Shown here: positions 9,093 through 18,385 of the stretch, piece after piece
Numbering within the stretch: the first letter of the stretch is position 1
Layout: every line of letters begins with the position of its first letter
Source: Verrucomicrobium sp. GAS474
GTDB taxonomy: Bacteria > Verrucomicrobiota > Verrucomicrobiia > Methylacidiphilales > GAS474
Assembly (NCBI RefSeq): GCF_900105685.1
Contig: NZ_LT629781.1
Span: forward strand, 1,736,001-1,800,000
Length of the DNA stretch: 64,000 bases
Reading direction: 5' to 3'
Program-made: the position numbers and the translations under genes
The notes under the pieces: model-generated
What the model saw: only the letters and a program-made list of their open reading frames with translations
What the model was told of the DNA's origin: nothing
Databases searched by the model: none

Positions 9093-10211
9093 TCACCCCC
9101 CCTTCACAACTCCTTCCAACTCCCCCGCCATCGTCCGTGCCGAATCTTCCCAGCTCAGCGCCCCCGCGCGGGCCGCCGCCCCCTGGGCGAGGCGTTCCCG
9201 CCCCGCCGGATCGGCGATCAGCCGCTCCATCGCGGCGGCCCAGGCAGGCACATCCCCCCAAGGAAGGAGAAGCCCGCTCTTCCCGTCATCGACAGCGTCG
9301 CGGAGGCCCGGCACGTCGGCGGCCAGGGTCGGGGTCCCGCAGGCCCCGGCCTCGATCACCGAGAGGCCCCAGCCCTCCTTGCGCGAGGGATAGACGAGGG
9401 CGGTGGCCCGCCGCATGAGGGCGCTCTTCTCCTTCTCCGAGACCGCGCCGGGGAAGCGGACGAGGGTGCCGAGGCCGAGCTTCAGGACGAGGGCCTCGAG
9501 CCGGGCGCGGTCGTCCCCCGCTCCGGCGAGGACGAGGCGCGCCTCGGGCCGCCGCTCGACGACCTGGGCGAAGGCGCGGAGGACGACGTCGAGCGACTTG
9601 TACCGGCGCAGCCGCCCGACGTAGAGGAACGTGGCGGGATCGCAGGGCCGGGCATCGCCGGGCGTCTGCGCCTCGGTGGCGTGGCCGTAGAGGACGACGC
9701 GGAGGTTCTGCCTCGGCAGCCCCCGCTCGACGAGCTCGTCCCGCGTGCTGGCGCTGATCGGGAGGAGCGGCGTCTTGCGGTAGGCGAAGGGGAGCAGGGC
9801 CTCCCCGATGCGGATGAGCGTCCCTCCGAGGAGCCCGGCGGCGGAGAACGCCGTCTCCCCGAGAAGGTGGGGGACGATGGCGGCGACGGGGAGCTTCGGG
9901 AAAAACCACGGGAGGAAGAACGGCAGCTTGTCGATCCCCTCGACGACGAGGTCGTAGTCCCGGCCGTGGCGATTGACGTGGCGGGCGACGTTGAGGGTGA
10001 AGAGCGCCTCGGAGCCCCGCCGGATCAGGCCGAGGTGGTCGCTCCGCTCCTCGGCGGGCGCCCCCGGGAAGGCGGTGCAGAGGTAATCGACCTCCCATTT
10101 CCACGGCCCGGCGGGATCGGCGAGGCGGCTGAAGATCTCGCGCAGCGCCCGCTCGGCCCCGCCCGCGCGGGGGTTCTTCCAATCCCGGTATTCGACGAGG
10201 AGGAGTTTCAC
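9093..10211 (-). CDS. Glycosyltransferase family 4 (GT-B, group 1)
   Basis: Cytoplasmic retaining glycosyltransferase that adds a sugar from a nucleotide-sugar donor to a lipid- or glycan-linked acceptor. It begins VKLLLVEYRDWKNPRAGG with GGAERALREIF, the N-terminal glycine-rich acceptor loop, and has the GT4 donor-site E-x7-E pattern in KEGWGLSVIEAGACG. I start it at GTG 10211, whose bases overlap the stop of the upstream gene as GTGA, a coupled start; an in-frame ATG 210 bp further up would add 70 low-complexity Arg/Pro residues and overlap the neighbour, so it is rejected. The product is 372 residues. Likely role: envelope polysaccharide or glycolipid synthesis. Confidence 0.9.
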   Translation of the reverse strand: MKLLLVEYRDWKNPRAGGAERALREIFSRLADPAGPWKWEVDYLCTAFPGAPAEERSDHLGLIRRGSEALFTLNVARHVNRHGRDYDLVVEGIDKLPFFLPWFFPKLPVAAIVPHLLGETAFSAAGLLGGTLIRIGEALLPFAYRKTPLLPISASTRDELVERGLPRQNLRVVLYGHATEAQTPGDARPCDPATFLYVGRLRRYKSLDVVLRAFAQVVERRPEARLVLAGAGDDRARLEALVLKLGLGTLVRFPGAVSEKEKSALMRRATALVYPSRKEGWGLSVIEAGACGTPTLAADVPGLRDAVDDGKSGLLLPWGDVPAWAAAMERLIADPAGRERLAQGAAARAGALSWEDSARTMAGELEGVVKGG

Positions 10212-12724
10212 GCCTTGCGGGAGAAAAAGAGGAGGAAGCCGAGGAGCCCCGCCGTGGCGAGCCACGCGAGGAGGGAGAGGCCGAGGCAGAGCCCGTACCA
10301 GAACGGGGCCTCGAAGCGGAAGGTGACGGCGGCCCCGGGATGGGGGACGGGGGCGGCGAGGTAGGCGCCGAGGGCCTTGCAGACGGGAAGGGGATGGCCG
10401 GCCTCGTCGAAGGCCTTCCAATCGGGATGCCAGTTCTCGGGGACGACGACCCAGGCGGCGTCATAGGGGGCCGGGGCGAGGCGGATCGTTTCGGGGTTGA
10501 GGTTGGCCCGGTGGGGGGCGAGGAGGGGAAGCCGCTGGGAGGAGGGAAGCGGGGAATGGTCCTGGTCGTTGTCGTTCTGCTGCGGGAGGGCGATGTCCTC
10601 GTTGGAGTCGAGGGCGGGCTCGATCGTCCAGCGGCCCTTGCCGTAGAGGGCGAGGGATTGGGCGGGGGAGGCCGTCCCGGGGGCGACGAGGCGGGTGCGG
10701 CGGACGGGGAGGGCGAGGGCGGGCGCTCCGGCCCCGGGGACGGCGAGGACGGCGAAGTTCGGGTTCTCCAGGACGGCGGGGAAGAGCTTGCGGAGCTGGT
10801 CGGCGAAGGGGGCGGGGAGATCGGGATCGGTCTTGTCGAGGACGACGTGGGAGACGCCCGCGGCGGCGAGGGCGGCGGCGTAGGCCTCCGGGGTCTCCCG
10901 CCCGGCGTCGGCGAGGGCGCGGCTCCATTCCGGCTGGAGGTAGCTCATCGCCGCCTCGGTGTGGAGGGGGCGGCCCGTCTGGGCGGGGAGCTCGAGGTAG
11001 AAGTAGCGGCCCGAGAAGACGAGGGCGGTGCCGGGCTCGGTCTCCGCGTGGTCGCGGAGGAAGGCGGCGGCCTTCCCGTAATCGGCGAGGACGGCCTCGG
11101 CCTTCGGCTTCCCCTCGCCGGCCGGGAAGCCGTCCCGGAAGAAGGCGGCGTGGTAGGTCGAGAAATCGGTGAGGGTGGTGGCGACGAGGAGGAAGGGCGC
11201 GAGGAGGGCGAGCCGCGTGCCGGGGCGGAGCCCGGTGAAGCCCTGCCGCCACGCCAGCGCCCCGGCGAGGGCGATGCAGAAGCTTCCCCCCATGTTCCAA
11301 AACGAGGCCGGGGCGCGGATCTGGCCGAAGCCGGGGAGATGTTCGACGAGCGGGAAGAGGGGGACGACGAGCCAGAAGAAGGCGAGGCCGACGAGAATGA
11401 GGCGACGTTTCCAAAGCCAGTCTGGATCTCGTTCCTGATCTGCGCTGCGAAATAACGAAAAGATCAAAAGGATCGGGAAAAGAAGAAGCCAGATGAAGGA
11501 AGATGTTGTTAGCCGTTCACGTTGCGAAGAAGTCAGGGAGGTGAAGGCAAAGGAAGCCAGCAGAATGACGAGGGCGGCCTGGGCGAGGAGGACGAGCCAG
11601 AGGAGGGGGATCGACCAGTTCGCCATCTCGGCGGAGTGGGAGAGCAATTGGCGATGGGCCCCGAGGGGGGAGCGGACGCCGTAGGAGAGGGTGCCGAGGA
11701 GGAGCGCCCCGCCGACGAAGAGGCGGAAGAGGCCGCCCTCCCGCGTCCGCAGCCAGTCGCGCTTCGCCGCCAGCATCGCCGCGATGCCGGAAACCCACAG
11801 GATGCCGGAGTAGAAGGCGTCGGCCGAGGTGTGGAGCCCCTCCGGTGCATCGGCGAGGAGGAGGCCGCCCCGGTCCCAGAGGGAGAGGACGCTCTTCAGC
11901 GTGAAGCCGTCCTGCCAGACGGTGAAGGGATCGTGGGAGAAGAAGGTCATCCACCGCTGTTCCCGCAGCAGCGGCAGGAGGGGGAGGAGGGCGAGGGGCA
12001 GGGCGACGAGGGCGGCCCGGCCCAGCCGCAGGGCGAAGGCGAGGCGCTCTTCCCGCGTCGCCGGGAACGCGAAGGCGGCCCACGCGGCGAAGAGGGCGAC
12101 GATCGGCATGAAGAGGAGGGCGACCTTCGTCGAGGTCAGCAGCATCGCCGAGGTCCCCAGCGCGAGGGCGAGGACGGCGGGCCAGCCCCCATCCTTTCCG
12201 GGACTCTTGGCCACCCGCAGAACGAGCCACAGGAGGAGGGGGGCGAAGGGGAAGCAGGCGACGGTGCCGAGGTGCTCCGCCTCCGCCAGCCGGATCGCCA
12301 TCTCCGGGCAGAGGAGGTAGAAGGCCCCGGCGAGGGCCGCCGTCGTCGCGCACCCCGTCAGCTCGGCGGCGAAGCCGTAGAGCATCAGCGCGGCGAGGAG
12401 GGCGAGGCCGAGGGAGAGGAGCTTGTAGGCCTCCGTCGGCCCGATGCCGAGGGGGGCGAGGAGGAAGCGGCCTCCCTCGAAGTAAAGGACCTGCATCGCG
12501 GTCTGCCACATCGGGGCGAGGCTGACGCCGTGCATGTAGCTGGGCGTCCACCAGGCGATCCCGCCCGAGGCCCGGCAGGCGCTTTCCCAATCGTGGAGCT
12601 TCGCCAGCGGCAGGAGGAGTTCCCGCGCCCCCGCCGCCTGCCCCAGCCAGCCGTGGCCGACGAAGCCGAGGAAGGCCAGGGCGAAGGCGAGGAGGAAGAG
12701 GAAGGGAGGGCGGGGAAAGCGCAT
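10208..12724 (-). CDS. Large polytopic membrane protein, YfhO/GT-C-like
   Basis: About 838 residues with some twelve hydrophobic segments up to around residue 510, then a soluble periplasmic-type domain and a last transmembrane helix near the C-terminus. The layout, with RAPASFWNMGGSF after a long membrane domain and a SHVVLDKTDPDL segment in the distal domain, resembles YfhO-type GT-C membrane glycosyltransferases. The start is set at ATG 12724 (MRFPRPPFLFLL), directly before the first helix; the longer frame adds 14 unlikely residues. The stop overlaps the GTG of the GT4 gene, so the pair is translationally coupled. It is divergent from kdsD. The substrate is unknown. Confidence 0.75.
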   Translation of the reverse strand: MRFPRPPFLFLLAFALAFLGFVGHGWLGQAAGARELLLPLAKLHDWESACRASGGIAWWTPSYMHGVSLAPMWQTAMQVLYFEGGRFLLAPLGIGPTEAYKLLSLGLALLAALMLYGFAAELTGCATTAALAGAFYLLCPEMAIRLAEAEHLGTVACFPFAPLLLWLVLRVAKSPGKDGGWPAVLALALGTSAMLLTSTKVALLFMPIVALFAAWAAFAFPATREERLAFALRLGRAALVALPLALLPLLPLLREQRWMTFFSHDPFTVWQDGFTLKSVLSLWDRGGLLLADAPEGLHTSADAFYSGILWVSGIAAMLAAKRDWLRTREGGLFRLFVGGALLLGTLSYGVRSPLGAHRQLLSHSAEMANWSIPLLWLVLLAQAALVILLASFAFTSLTSSQRERLTTSSFIWLLLFPILLIFSLFRSADQERDPDWLWKRRLILVGLAFFWLVVPLFPLVEHLPGFGQIRAPASFWNMGGSFCIALAGALAWRQGFTGLRPGTRLALLAPFLLVATTLTDFSTYHAAFFRDGFPAGEGKPKAEAVLADYGKAAAFLRDHAETEPGTALVFSGRYFYLELPAQTGRPLHTEAAMSYLQPEWSRALADAGRETPEAYAAALAAAGVSHVVLDKTDPDLPAPFADQLRKLFPAVLENPNFAVLAVPGAGAPALALPVRRTRLVAPGTASPAQSLALYGKGRWTIEPALDSNEDIALPQQNDNDQDHSPLPSSQRLPLLAPHRANLNPETIRLAPAPYDAAWVVVPENWHPDWKAFDEAGHPLPVCKALGAYLAAPVPHPGAAVTFRFEAPFWYGLCLGLSLLAWLATAGLLGFLLFFSRKA

Positions 12725-12803
12725 CGAAGGGGACCGCCACCCTACCAATCCCCCGCCCCGGGACAAGTCTATGCGATGTTGTCATCGCCGATTCAATCGG
12801 CTA

Positions 12804-13826
12804 ATGGAAAGGATGGATTCCGTCCGCGCCCGCCCCGCCAAAGCCGCCTCCGCCCCGAAAGAGATCAGCCAGGCCCGCCGCGTCTTCGACATCGAGATCG
12901 ACGGCCTCCGCCGCGTCCAGAAGAAGATCGGCCGCTCCTTCCCCGCCGCCGTCGCCCTCCTCGCCTCGGCCGTCGAGAACGGGCGGAAGATCGTCGTCTG
13001 CGGCGTCGGGAAGTCGGGCAACATCGGGCAGAAGATCACCGCCACCCTCAGCAGCACCGGCTGCCCGGCGGTCATGCTCGACCTCCTCAACGCGATCCAC
13101 GGCGACCTCGGCGTCGTCTCCGAGGGCGACGTCATGATCGTCCTCAGCTACAGCGGCGAGACCGAGGAGCTCGTCCGCGTCCTCCCGATCTTCGCCCGGA
13201 TGGAGGTCCACATCATCGCCATCACCGGCAGGCCGAAGTCGACCCTCGCACGCAACGCCGACGTCGTCCTCGACGTCGGGGTCCCGAAGGAGGCCTGCCC
13301 GCTGAAGCTCGCCCCCACCACCAGCTCGACCGCCCAGCTCGTCCTCGGCGACGCGCTGGCGATGGTTCTGCTGGAGAAGCGGGGGTTCAAGAAGGAGGAG
13401 TTCGCCCGCTACCATCCCGGCGGCAGCCTGGGGAAGAACCTTCTCCTGAAGGTCTCCGAGGTCATGCGCCCGGCGGAGAGCCTCGCCATCCTCCCCGGCA
13501 CCGCCCTGGTCCGGGACGCCCTCCGGCAGTGGAACGTGAAGCGGACGGGGGCCGCCGTCATCGTCGGGAAGAAGCGGCAGGTCGTCGGCATCTTCACCCA
13601 CGGCGACTTCATCCGCCGCTACGAGACCGACCCCAACATCGGCAATGCCCGCCTGGCCGACGTCATGACGGCCAATCCGATCACCGTCCACGTCGGGAAA
13701 CTGGCCGCCGAGGTGCTCAATGTCTTCCAGAAGAATCGTATTGATGATCTTGTGGTTGTGGACGATACTAACCGCCCCGTCGGGCTCGTGGATGCCCAGG
13801 ACGTGACCAAACACCGCATCGTTTAA
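12804..13826 (+). CDS. kdsD: Arabinose-5-phosphate isomerase (KpsF/GutQ family)
   Basis: Converts ribulose-5-phosphate to arabinose-5-phosphate, the precursor of Kdo in lipopolysaccharide. A SIS domain comes first (CGVGKSGNIGQKI, SYSGETEEL), with the APTTSSTAQLVLGDALA segment typical of KdsD, followed by two CBS domains from VMRP to the C-terminus. Two close ATG codons (12804 and 12813) are both possible; translation from further upstream adds only a Cys/Arg-rich extension. It is 340 residues from 12804. efp follows after 27 bp and is probably co-transcribed. Its presence supports a Gram-negative outer membrane with Kdo. Confidence 0.93.
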   Translation: MERMDSVRARPAKAASAPKEISQARRVFDIEIDGLRRVQKKIGRSFPAAVALLASAVENGRKIVVCGVGKSGNIGQKITATLSSTGCPAVMLDLLNAIHGDLGVVSEGDVMIVLSYSGETEELVRVLPIFARMEVHIIAITGRPKSTLARNADVVLDVGVPKEACPLKLAPTTSSTAQLVLGDALAMVLLEKRGFKKEEFARYHPGGSLGKNLLLKVSEVMRPAESLAILPGTALVRDALRQWNVKRTGAAVIVGKKRQVVGIFTHGDFIRRYETDPNIGNARLADVMTANPITVHVGKLAAEVLNVFQKNRIDDLVVVDDTNRPVGLVDAQDVTKHRIV

Positions 13827-13853
13827 TAACGAGTTACAGAGAGATTTTTCAGT

Positions 13854-14417
13854 ATGTCCAACGCCAATGCCAACGACGTCCATAAAGGACAGGCCATCAA
13901 GTTTAACGGCGCCGTCTGCGTGATCCTCGAGACGCAGCACCGCACGCCCGGCAACCTCCGCGCCTTCGTCCAGCTCACCATCCGCAACCTCAAGACCGGC
14001 AAGTCGTCGGTCGAGCGCTTCGGCTCGAGCGACAAGCTCGAGATCGTCCCGATCACCCGGACGAAGTACGAGTTCAGCTACAAGGACGGCGAGGACTACG
14101 TCTTCATCGAGCCGAACACCTTCGACAACCTCACGCTGAGCCCCGACAAGGTCGCCAAGATCAAGGACTACCTCACCGAGAACCAGGCCGTCGAAGTTCT
14201 CTTCACCGACGAGGTCGTCGCCGAAGTCGAGCTCCCCTCGACCGTCACCCTGAAGATCGCCGAGTCGGCCGACGGCGTCCGCGGCGACTCCGCGAACAAC
14301 GTCATGAAGATCGCGATCCTCGAGACCGGCCTCCAGGTCCAGGTCCCGCTCTTCATCAAGGAAGGCGAGCTCGTCAAGATCAGCACCGAAGACGGCAAGT
14401 ATCTGAGCCGCGCCTAG
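13854..14417 (+). CDS. efp: Elongation factor P
   Basis: Translation factor that rescues ribosomes stalled on polyproline. The 187-residue length and three beta-barrel domains fit: N-terminal KOW-like domain to about residue 65, then two OB folds, ending in the expected YLSRA. The loop tip that enters the peptidyl-transferase centre reads [10 protein letters not shown], placing Asn at position 34, where E. coli has the modified Lys34 and other groups Arg. So the usual lysylation or rhamnosylation cannot act on that residue. No epmA/epmB/earP gene is nearby. A strong intrinsic terminator follows the stop. Confidence 0.96.
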   Translation: MSNANANDVHKGQAIKFNGAVCVILETQHRTPGNLRAFVQLTIRNLKTGKSSVERFGSSDKLEIVPITRTKYEFSYKDGEDYVFIEPNTFDNLTLSPDKVAKIKDYLTENQAVEVLFTDEVVAEVELPSTVTLKIAESADGVRGDSANNVMKIAILETGLQVQVPLFIKEGELVKISTEDGKYLSRA

Positions 14418-14431
14418 GTCTTCAGACCCCC

Positions 14432-14470
14432 AAAACCGCCGCTTCCCGCAAGGGGGCGGCGGTTTTTTTT
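14432..14470 (+). terminator. Intrinsic terminator after efp
   Basis: GC-rich hairpin with arms AAAACCGCCGC and GCGGCGGTTTT around a TTCCCGCAAGGG loop region, running into a tract of eight T. It ends the kdsD-efp transcript. Almost the same hairpin follows cheW 2.4 kb downstream. Confidence 0.92.
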
Positions 14471-14656
14471 GTGCCGGTCCGGTCAATCATGAACCACAAG
14501 GGTGGTCGGACATTGACCTGCGTCCAAAGGGGGAGGAGTCGGAAAAGGATGAAAACTGAGGGGGAATACTCACGGGAAAGCGCCGAATTCCAGTAATATT
14601 ATGGGGTTGTGGGGATGAAGTCGTCATGCGGCATGCACGATGCGAGTATCGGTTTA

Positions 14657-16291
14657 ATGAAAAACTCGGATTGGACGATTGGTAAGCGGATTCTCGTCGG
14701 CTGCGCACTCTTGATTCTGATTAATACCGTGGTCGGCATCTTCAGCTGCATCAGTATTTCAAAGTTGAAGAGCCATACGGAAAGCATCGTGACGAACTGG
14801 ATCCCGGGCATCAACGACGCGGGAGCGATCAACGCCGAAATCCGGACGCTGAATCGGTTGATCCTTCAGCATATTTTGGCCGATACCCCCGAAGCCAAGG
14901 CGAAGGTCGAGACGACCTTCAAGACCCAGCTGGAACTGGTCGACAAGCTGGTGAAGGATTACGGCCAGTCGATCGATCCCGAGGAAAGGGAACTCTATGC
15001 CGCGATGACGCGCACGGTCGCCGCCTATATCGCCCAGGCGAAGGTCGTCGAGGGCCTGAGCGCGGCGGGGCAGGCCAAGGAGGCGCACGAGACCTTCGAC
15101 CAGCAGATCGTGCCGCTCTACGCCGCCGCCCGCGATGCCGTCGTCGCCGAGAACAAATACAATCAGAAGGGCGCCGACGTCGAGGGGGCCGAGACCACCT
15201 CGCTGGCGAAGTTTGCCTTTGCCGCCGTCGCCTCCAGCGTGGTGATCGCCTTCGTCGTCGGGCTGCTGACCGCCTTCCTCAATATCCGGAGCATCACGAC
15301 GGCCCTGAACGCCGTTTCCAGCTCGATCAACGACGGTTCGGCCCAGGTCGCCTCGGCGGCGGGCCAGGTTTCCTCCAACAGCCAGTCCCTGGCCGACGGG
15401 GCGAGCGAGCAGGCCGCCTCCCTGGAGGAGACGAGCGCTTCCCTGGAGGAGATCAGCAGCATGACGCAGCGCAACGCCGAGAGCGCCCAGAGCGCCCAGG
15501 CCCTTTCCGGCCAGGCCCGCGCGGCGGCGGAGACCGGCGCCCTCCGCACCGGGGAGATGCAGCAGGAGATGGCCGCGATCCGGCAGGCCAGCGACGAGAT
15601 GGGCGCGGCCATCGCCGACATCCGCGCCTCCGGCAACAACGTCTCGAAGATCATCAAGACGATCGACGAGATCGCGTTCCAGACGAACATCCTGGCGCTG
15701 AACGCCGCCGTCGAGGCGGCCCGCGCCGGGGAAGCCGGGGCCGGATTCGCCGTGGTGGCCGAGGAGGTCCGTTCCCTCGCCCAGCGGAGCGCCGACGCGG
15801 CCAAGGAGACAGCCCAGATGATCGAGGCCTCGGTGGCCCAGAGCGCCCGGGGCGTCGAGGTGAACCAGCGGGTCGCGGTCCGCGTCGCCAGCATCGCGGA
15901 GAAATCGGCGGGCGTCCGCGTCAGCCTCGACGAGATCGTGACGAAGGTCCGCGAGGTCGACGCGCTGGTGAGCTCGATCGCCTCGGCCTCGAAGGAGCAG
16001 ACGGAAGGGATCGGCCAGGTGACCAAGGCGGTTTCGGCCATGGACAAGGTGACCCAGAGCAACGCCGCCGGGGCCGAGGAGACGGCGAGCGCGGCCCAGC
16101 AGCTCGACACCCAGTCCCAGGAGTTGAGCGCCGCCGTCGATATCCTCGCCCGGTTGGTCAACGGGAGCGGCGGGCAGGCTCCTTCGCCGGCGTCGGCGCG
16201 AATCGCCCCGTCTGCCCCGCGCGCCCGGGTCACGGCCAGCCGGACCGCCCTCCAGGGGTCTTCCCGCGACAACGCCTTTCGGAACATGTAA
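14657..16291 (+). CDS. Transmembrane methyl-accepting chemotaxis protein (four-helix-bundle sensor)
   Basis: Inner-membrane chemoreceptor. TM1 is about residues 12-32 ([19 protein letters not shown]), followed by a helical periplasmic region of about 140 residues that looks like a 4HB_MCP sensor, and TM2 is about 183-205. No clear HAMP domain is seen; the signalling domain begins soon after TM2. The hairpin [17 protein letters not shown] is intact, flanked by [18 protein letters not shown] and [17 protein letters not shown], both methylation-type helices. The start is placed at ATG 14657 just before the TM1 region; upstream in-frame ATGs at 14609-14633 would add a polar extension. cheW follows 32 bp later, so the pair probably forms one unit. 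Confidence 0.93.
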   Translation: MKNSDWTIGKRILVGCALLILINTVVGIFSCISISKLKSHTESIVTNWIPGINDAGAINAEIRTLNRLILQHILADTPEAKAKVETTFKTQLELVDKLVKDYGQSIDPEERELYAAMTRTVAAYIAQAKVVEGLSAAGQAKEAHETFDQQIVPLYAAARDAVVAENKYNQKGADVEGAETTSLAKFAFAAVASSVVIAFVVGLLTAFLNIRSITTALNAVSSSINDGSAQVASAAGQVSSNSQSLADGASEQAASLEETSASLEEISSMTQRNAESAQSAQALSGQARAAAETGALRTGEMQQEMAAIRQASDEMGAAIADIRASGNNVSKIIKTIDEIAFQTNILALNAAVEAARAGEAGAGFAVVAEEVRSLAQRSADAAKETAQMIEASVAQSARGVEVNQRVAVRVASIAEKSAGVRVSLDEIVTKVREVDALVSSIASASKEQTEGIGQVTKAVSAMDKVTQSNAAGAEETASAAQQLDTQSQELSAAVDILARLVNGSGGQAPSPASARIAPSAPRARVTASRTALQGSSRDNAFRNM

Positions 16292-16323
16292 TCGGGCGGG
16301 AAACCTCAATCGAACAACCCTTG

Positions 16324-16839
16324 ATGCAAACGACTTTGAAACAGGATGAAGCGGCGGCCCCAAGCCTGGCGGGGAAGTATCTGACCTTCGGCCTGGGCCG
16401 GGAATCCTACGGGATCGGCGTGCTGAAGATCCGGGAAATCATCCGGATGTTCGAGATCACGCCGGTGCCGGAATTGCCGAAGCACATCCGCGGCGTCATC
16501 AATCTCCGGGGGAAGATCATCCCGGTGATCGACCTGCGGTGCCGTTTCGGCATTTCCCGGGCCGAGGGCGAATCGACGGAACGGAACTGCACGGTGGTGG
16601 TCCACGTGGAGCGGGAAAACGGCGAGACGTGCCTGATGGGGCTGATCGTCGACGCGGTGGAGGAGGTCATCCTGATCCGTGAGGAAGAGATCGAGCCGAC
16701 GCCCCGTTTCGGCGGGGAACTCAGCGCGAGGTACATCCTCGGCATGGTGAAGATCAAGGGGAAGGTGAAGACCCTCCTCGACATCGACGCGGTGCTGGCC
16801 GCCGATGCGGCCGAGATCCTCGCGGGAGCGGCTGCCTAG
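16324..16839 (+). CDS. cheW: Chemotaxis coupling protein CheW
   Basis: Scaffold that bridges receptors to the kinase CheA. The 171 residues form a single CheW domain: KYLTFGLGRESYGIGVLKIREI at the N-terminal strand pair, then PELPKHIRGVINLRGKIIPV, the hallmark receptor- and CheA-binding segment, and a C-terminal ILGMVKIKGKVKTLLDID. ATG 16324 is preferred over an in-frame TTG one codon earlier. It follows the transmembrane receptor by 32 bp and ends in a strong terminator. No cheA is in the window. Confidence 0.95.
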   Translation: MQTTLKQDEAAAPSLAGKYLTFGLGRESYGIGVLKIREIIRMFEITPVPELPKHIRGVINLRGKIIPVIDLRCRFGISRAEGESTERNCTVVVHVERENGETCLMGLIVDAVEEVILIREEEIEPTPRFGGELSARYILGMVKIKGKVKTLLDIDAVLAADAAEILAGAAA

Positions 16840-16870
16840 GGCCAATCTCCCTCCAATCGGGCGTTTTTCT

Positions 16871-16906
16871 GCCGCCGCTTCCCGCAAGGGGGGCGGCGGT
16901 TTTTTT
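16871..16906 (+). terminator. Intrinsic terminator after cheW
   Basis: Hairpin GCCGCCGCTTCCCGC / GGGGGGCGGCGG followed by seven T. It is nearly identical to the one after efp, including the loop. The T tract overlaps the stop codon of the convergent 4Fe-4S gene. Confidence 0.9.
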
Positions 16907-17504
16907 AGGCCTTCTTCCCGGCGGCAACGATCTCCTCGCGGACTTTGGCGATGAGATAATTGCAGGCCTCGGGGCAGGGGAGGGGGATCGCGTCGGGCGC
17001 GGTTTCCGGCGCGGGCGTTCCCGGGCCCCATTGACGGCGGCGGAGGCACACCGCCTCGCATGTCCCGGCGATGGCGGCGCGGAGCGGCTCGCCCTCGTCG
17101 CCGCAGGTCTGGACGAGGCGGTACATGCCGGTTTGCCGCCGCGCGGTTTCGGAGAAGGGGACGGGGGGACGGGGATGCGCCCAGAACGGGAGGGCCGAGG
17201 GGTAGAGGGCGTGGAGGGCCTCGACGAGGGCGGGGAGGACGAGGGGGTGGGTGCGCCAGCCGTTCCGGAGCCCCCGCGCGACGCGGAGGGGGCGGTAGGT
17301 CCCGCTGGCGTCGGCCTTCCCGATCTCGCGGATGGCGGGAAGGTCGGCGAGGCGGCGGAGGCTTTTTCCGGCGGCGTCGGCGTCGACGCGATGGCGCAGC
17401 TCCCATCCCGCCGGGGAGGGAAGCAGGACGAGTTCCCCGAGGAAGACCGGCTTCCCCTCCGAGGCCTGCAGCCGGGCCTCAAGCGTTTGCGAAATGGAGG
17501 GCAT
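16905..17504 (-). CDS. 4Fe-4S protein resembling the DR2241 C-terminal domain, partner of CbiX
   Basis: A 199-residue protein with a cysteine set in its last third: QTCGDEG, then AGTCEAVCLRRR, then PCPEACNYLIAKV, a spacing that could bind a 4Fe-4S cluster. In Deinococcus DR2241 a CbiX chelatase is fused to a stabilising domain and a C-terminal 4Fe-4S domain; here the chelatase and this protein are separate, overlapping by 26 bp in different frames, which supports a split version of that enzyme. The family match is from memory of motif order, not a search. The N-terminal 110 residues (with WELRHRVDADAAG) have no motif I recognise. The start ATG lies inside the end of cbiX. Confidence 0.6.
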   Translation of the reverse strand: MPSISQTLEARLQASEGKPVFLGELVLLPSPAGWELRHRVDADAAGKSLRRLADLPAIREIGKADASGTYRPLRVARGLRNGWRTHPLVLPALVEALHALYPSALPFWAHPRPPVPFSETARRQTGMYRLVQTCGDEGEPLRAAIAGTCEAVCLRRRQWGPGTPAPETAPDAIPLPCPEACNYLIAKVREEIVAAGKKA

Positions 17505-18318
17505 CGAATTTGTCGACTTGGGCGACGATGACGTCGGCGATCCGGGGGTCGGTGCCGAGGGCGGGGGCGTACCAGAGCCGCCGCCCGTCGATCGCGTGGG
17601 GATTGAGGACGCCCTGCTCCCGCACGTTTTCGGTCATGCCGAGGAGGACCGGGATGTCCTCGTAGGAGTGGAGGCCGTCGGAGATGAAGAAGGGGACGGC
17701 GACGACGTTCGGCTGGGCGGCGATCGTCCGCCACTCCTTGATGAACGGGGCCTGCTCCATGAAGGCGGCGTGGCAGGCGGCGTAGGGACGGGGCCGGAGG
17801 GCGGCGATCCGGGCGGCCTGCTCGTAGACGATCTTCGTCGAGTTCTCGTTCAGGCCGGTGCCGTGGCCGATGACGAAGAGGGCGGTCGTTTCGGGATCGA
17901 GCGGCGGGACCCCCGAGGCGCGGACGACGACGGCGGCGCGCTCCAGCAGGACGTCGGTCATCGAGGGGTGGAGGCCGACGGGCTCGCAGTAGCAGAGGGT
18001 CTTGCCGTCGCGCCGGGTGATCGGGGAGCCGGGCTCGAGGCCGAGCTCGCGGGGGATCACCTCCTCGGTGAAGTAGCCGGAGCTGATGAAGTCGGGAACG
18101 ATGTAGACCCGTTCGGCCTCGACCTGGTCGAGGACGAAGCGGAAGTTCGGCTCCTCCTTCCAGAAACATTCGTGGACTTCGGCGAAGAGGCCCTGCTCCC
18201 GGATGCGGTCGGCATGGCGGTAGGTGGGCGTGCTGGAATCGGCGTTCAGCGTCGAGCCGTGCCCGGCGACGACGAGGGCGGCGCGGCGACGGGGCTGGGA
18301 TTCACGGGAGCCGGACAT
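17479..18318 (-). CDS. cbiX: Sirohydrochlorin chelatase, long CbiX type
   Basis: Inserts a divalent metal (Co, Fe or Ni) into sirohydrochlorin for cobalamin, siroheme or related cofactors. The 279 residues contain two chelatase halves, each with its metal-ligand signature: VVAGHGST (His20) and VIGHGTG with a following LNENS. ACHAAFMEQAPFIKEW and VPFFISDGLHSYEDIP also fit the family. The coding end overlaps the start of the 4Fe-4S partner gene, indicating coupled translation. It lies downstream of cheX and the microprotein on the same strand, 67 bp after the latter's stop. Which metal it handles cannot be told from sequence. Confidence 0.88.
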   Translation of the reverse strand: MSGSRESQPRRRAALVVAGHGSTLNADSSTPTYRHADRIREQGLFAEVHECFWKEEPNFRFVLDQVEAERVYIVPDFISSGYFTEEVIPRELGLEPGSPITRRDGKTLCYCEPVGLHPSMTDVLLERAAVVVRASGVPPLDPETTALFVIGHGTGLNENSTKIVYEQAARIAALRPRPYAACHAAFMEQAPFIKEWRTIAAQPNVVAVPFFISDGLHSYEDIPVLLGMTENVREQGVLNPHAIDGRRLWYAPALGTDPRIADVIVAQVDKFDALHFANA

Positions 18319-18385
18319 GAGGCATCCACACTATCGCCCGGGAGGGCCGGGGAGCAAGGCGGGAGGAGGAAGGACGGACGCCGTC

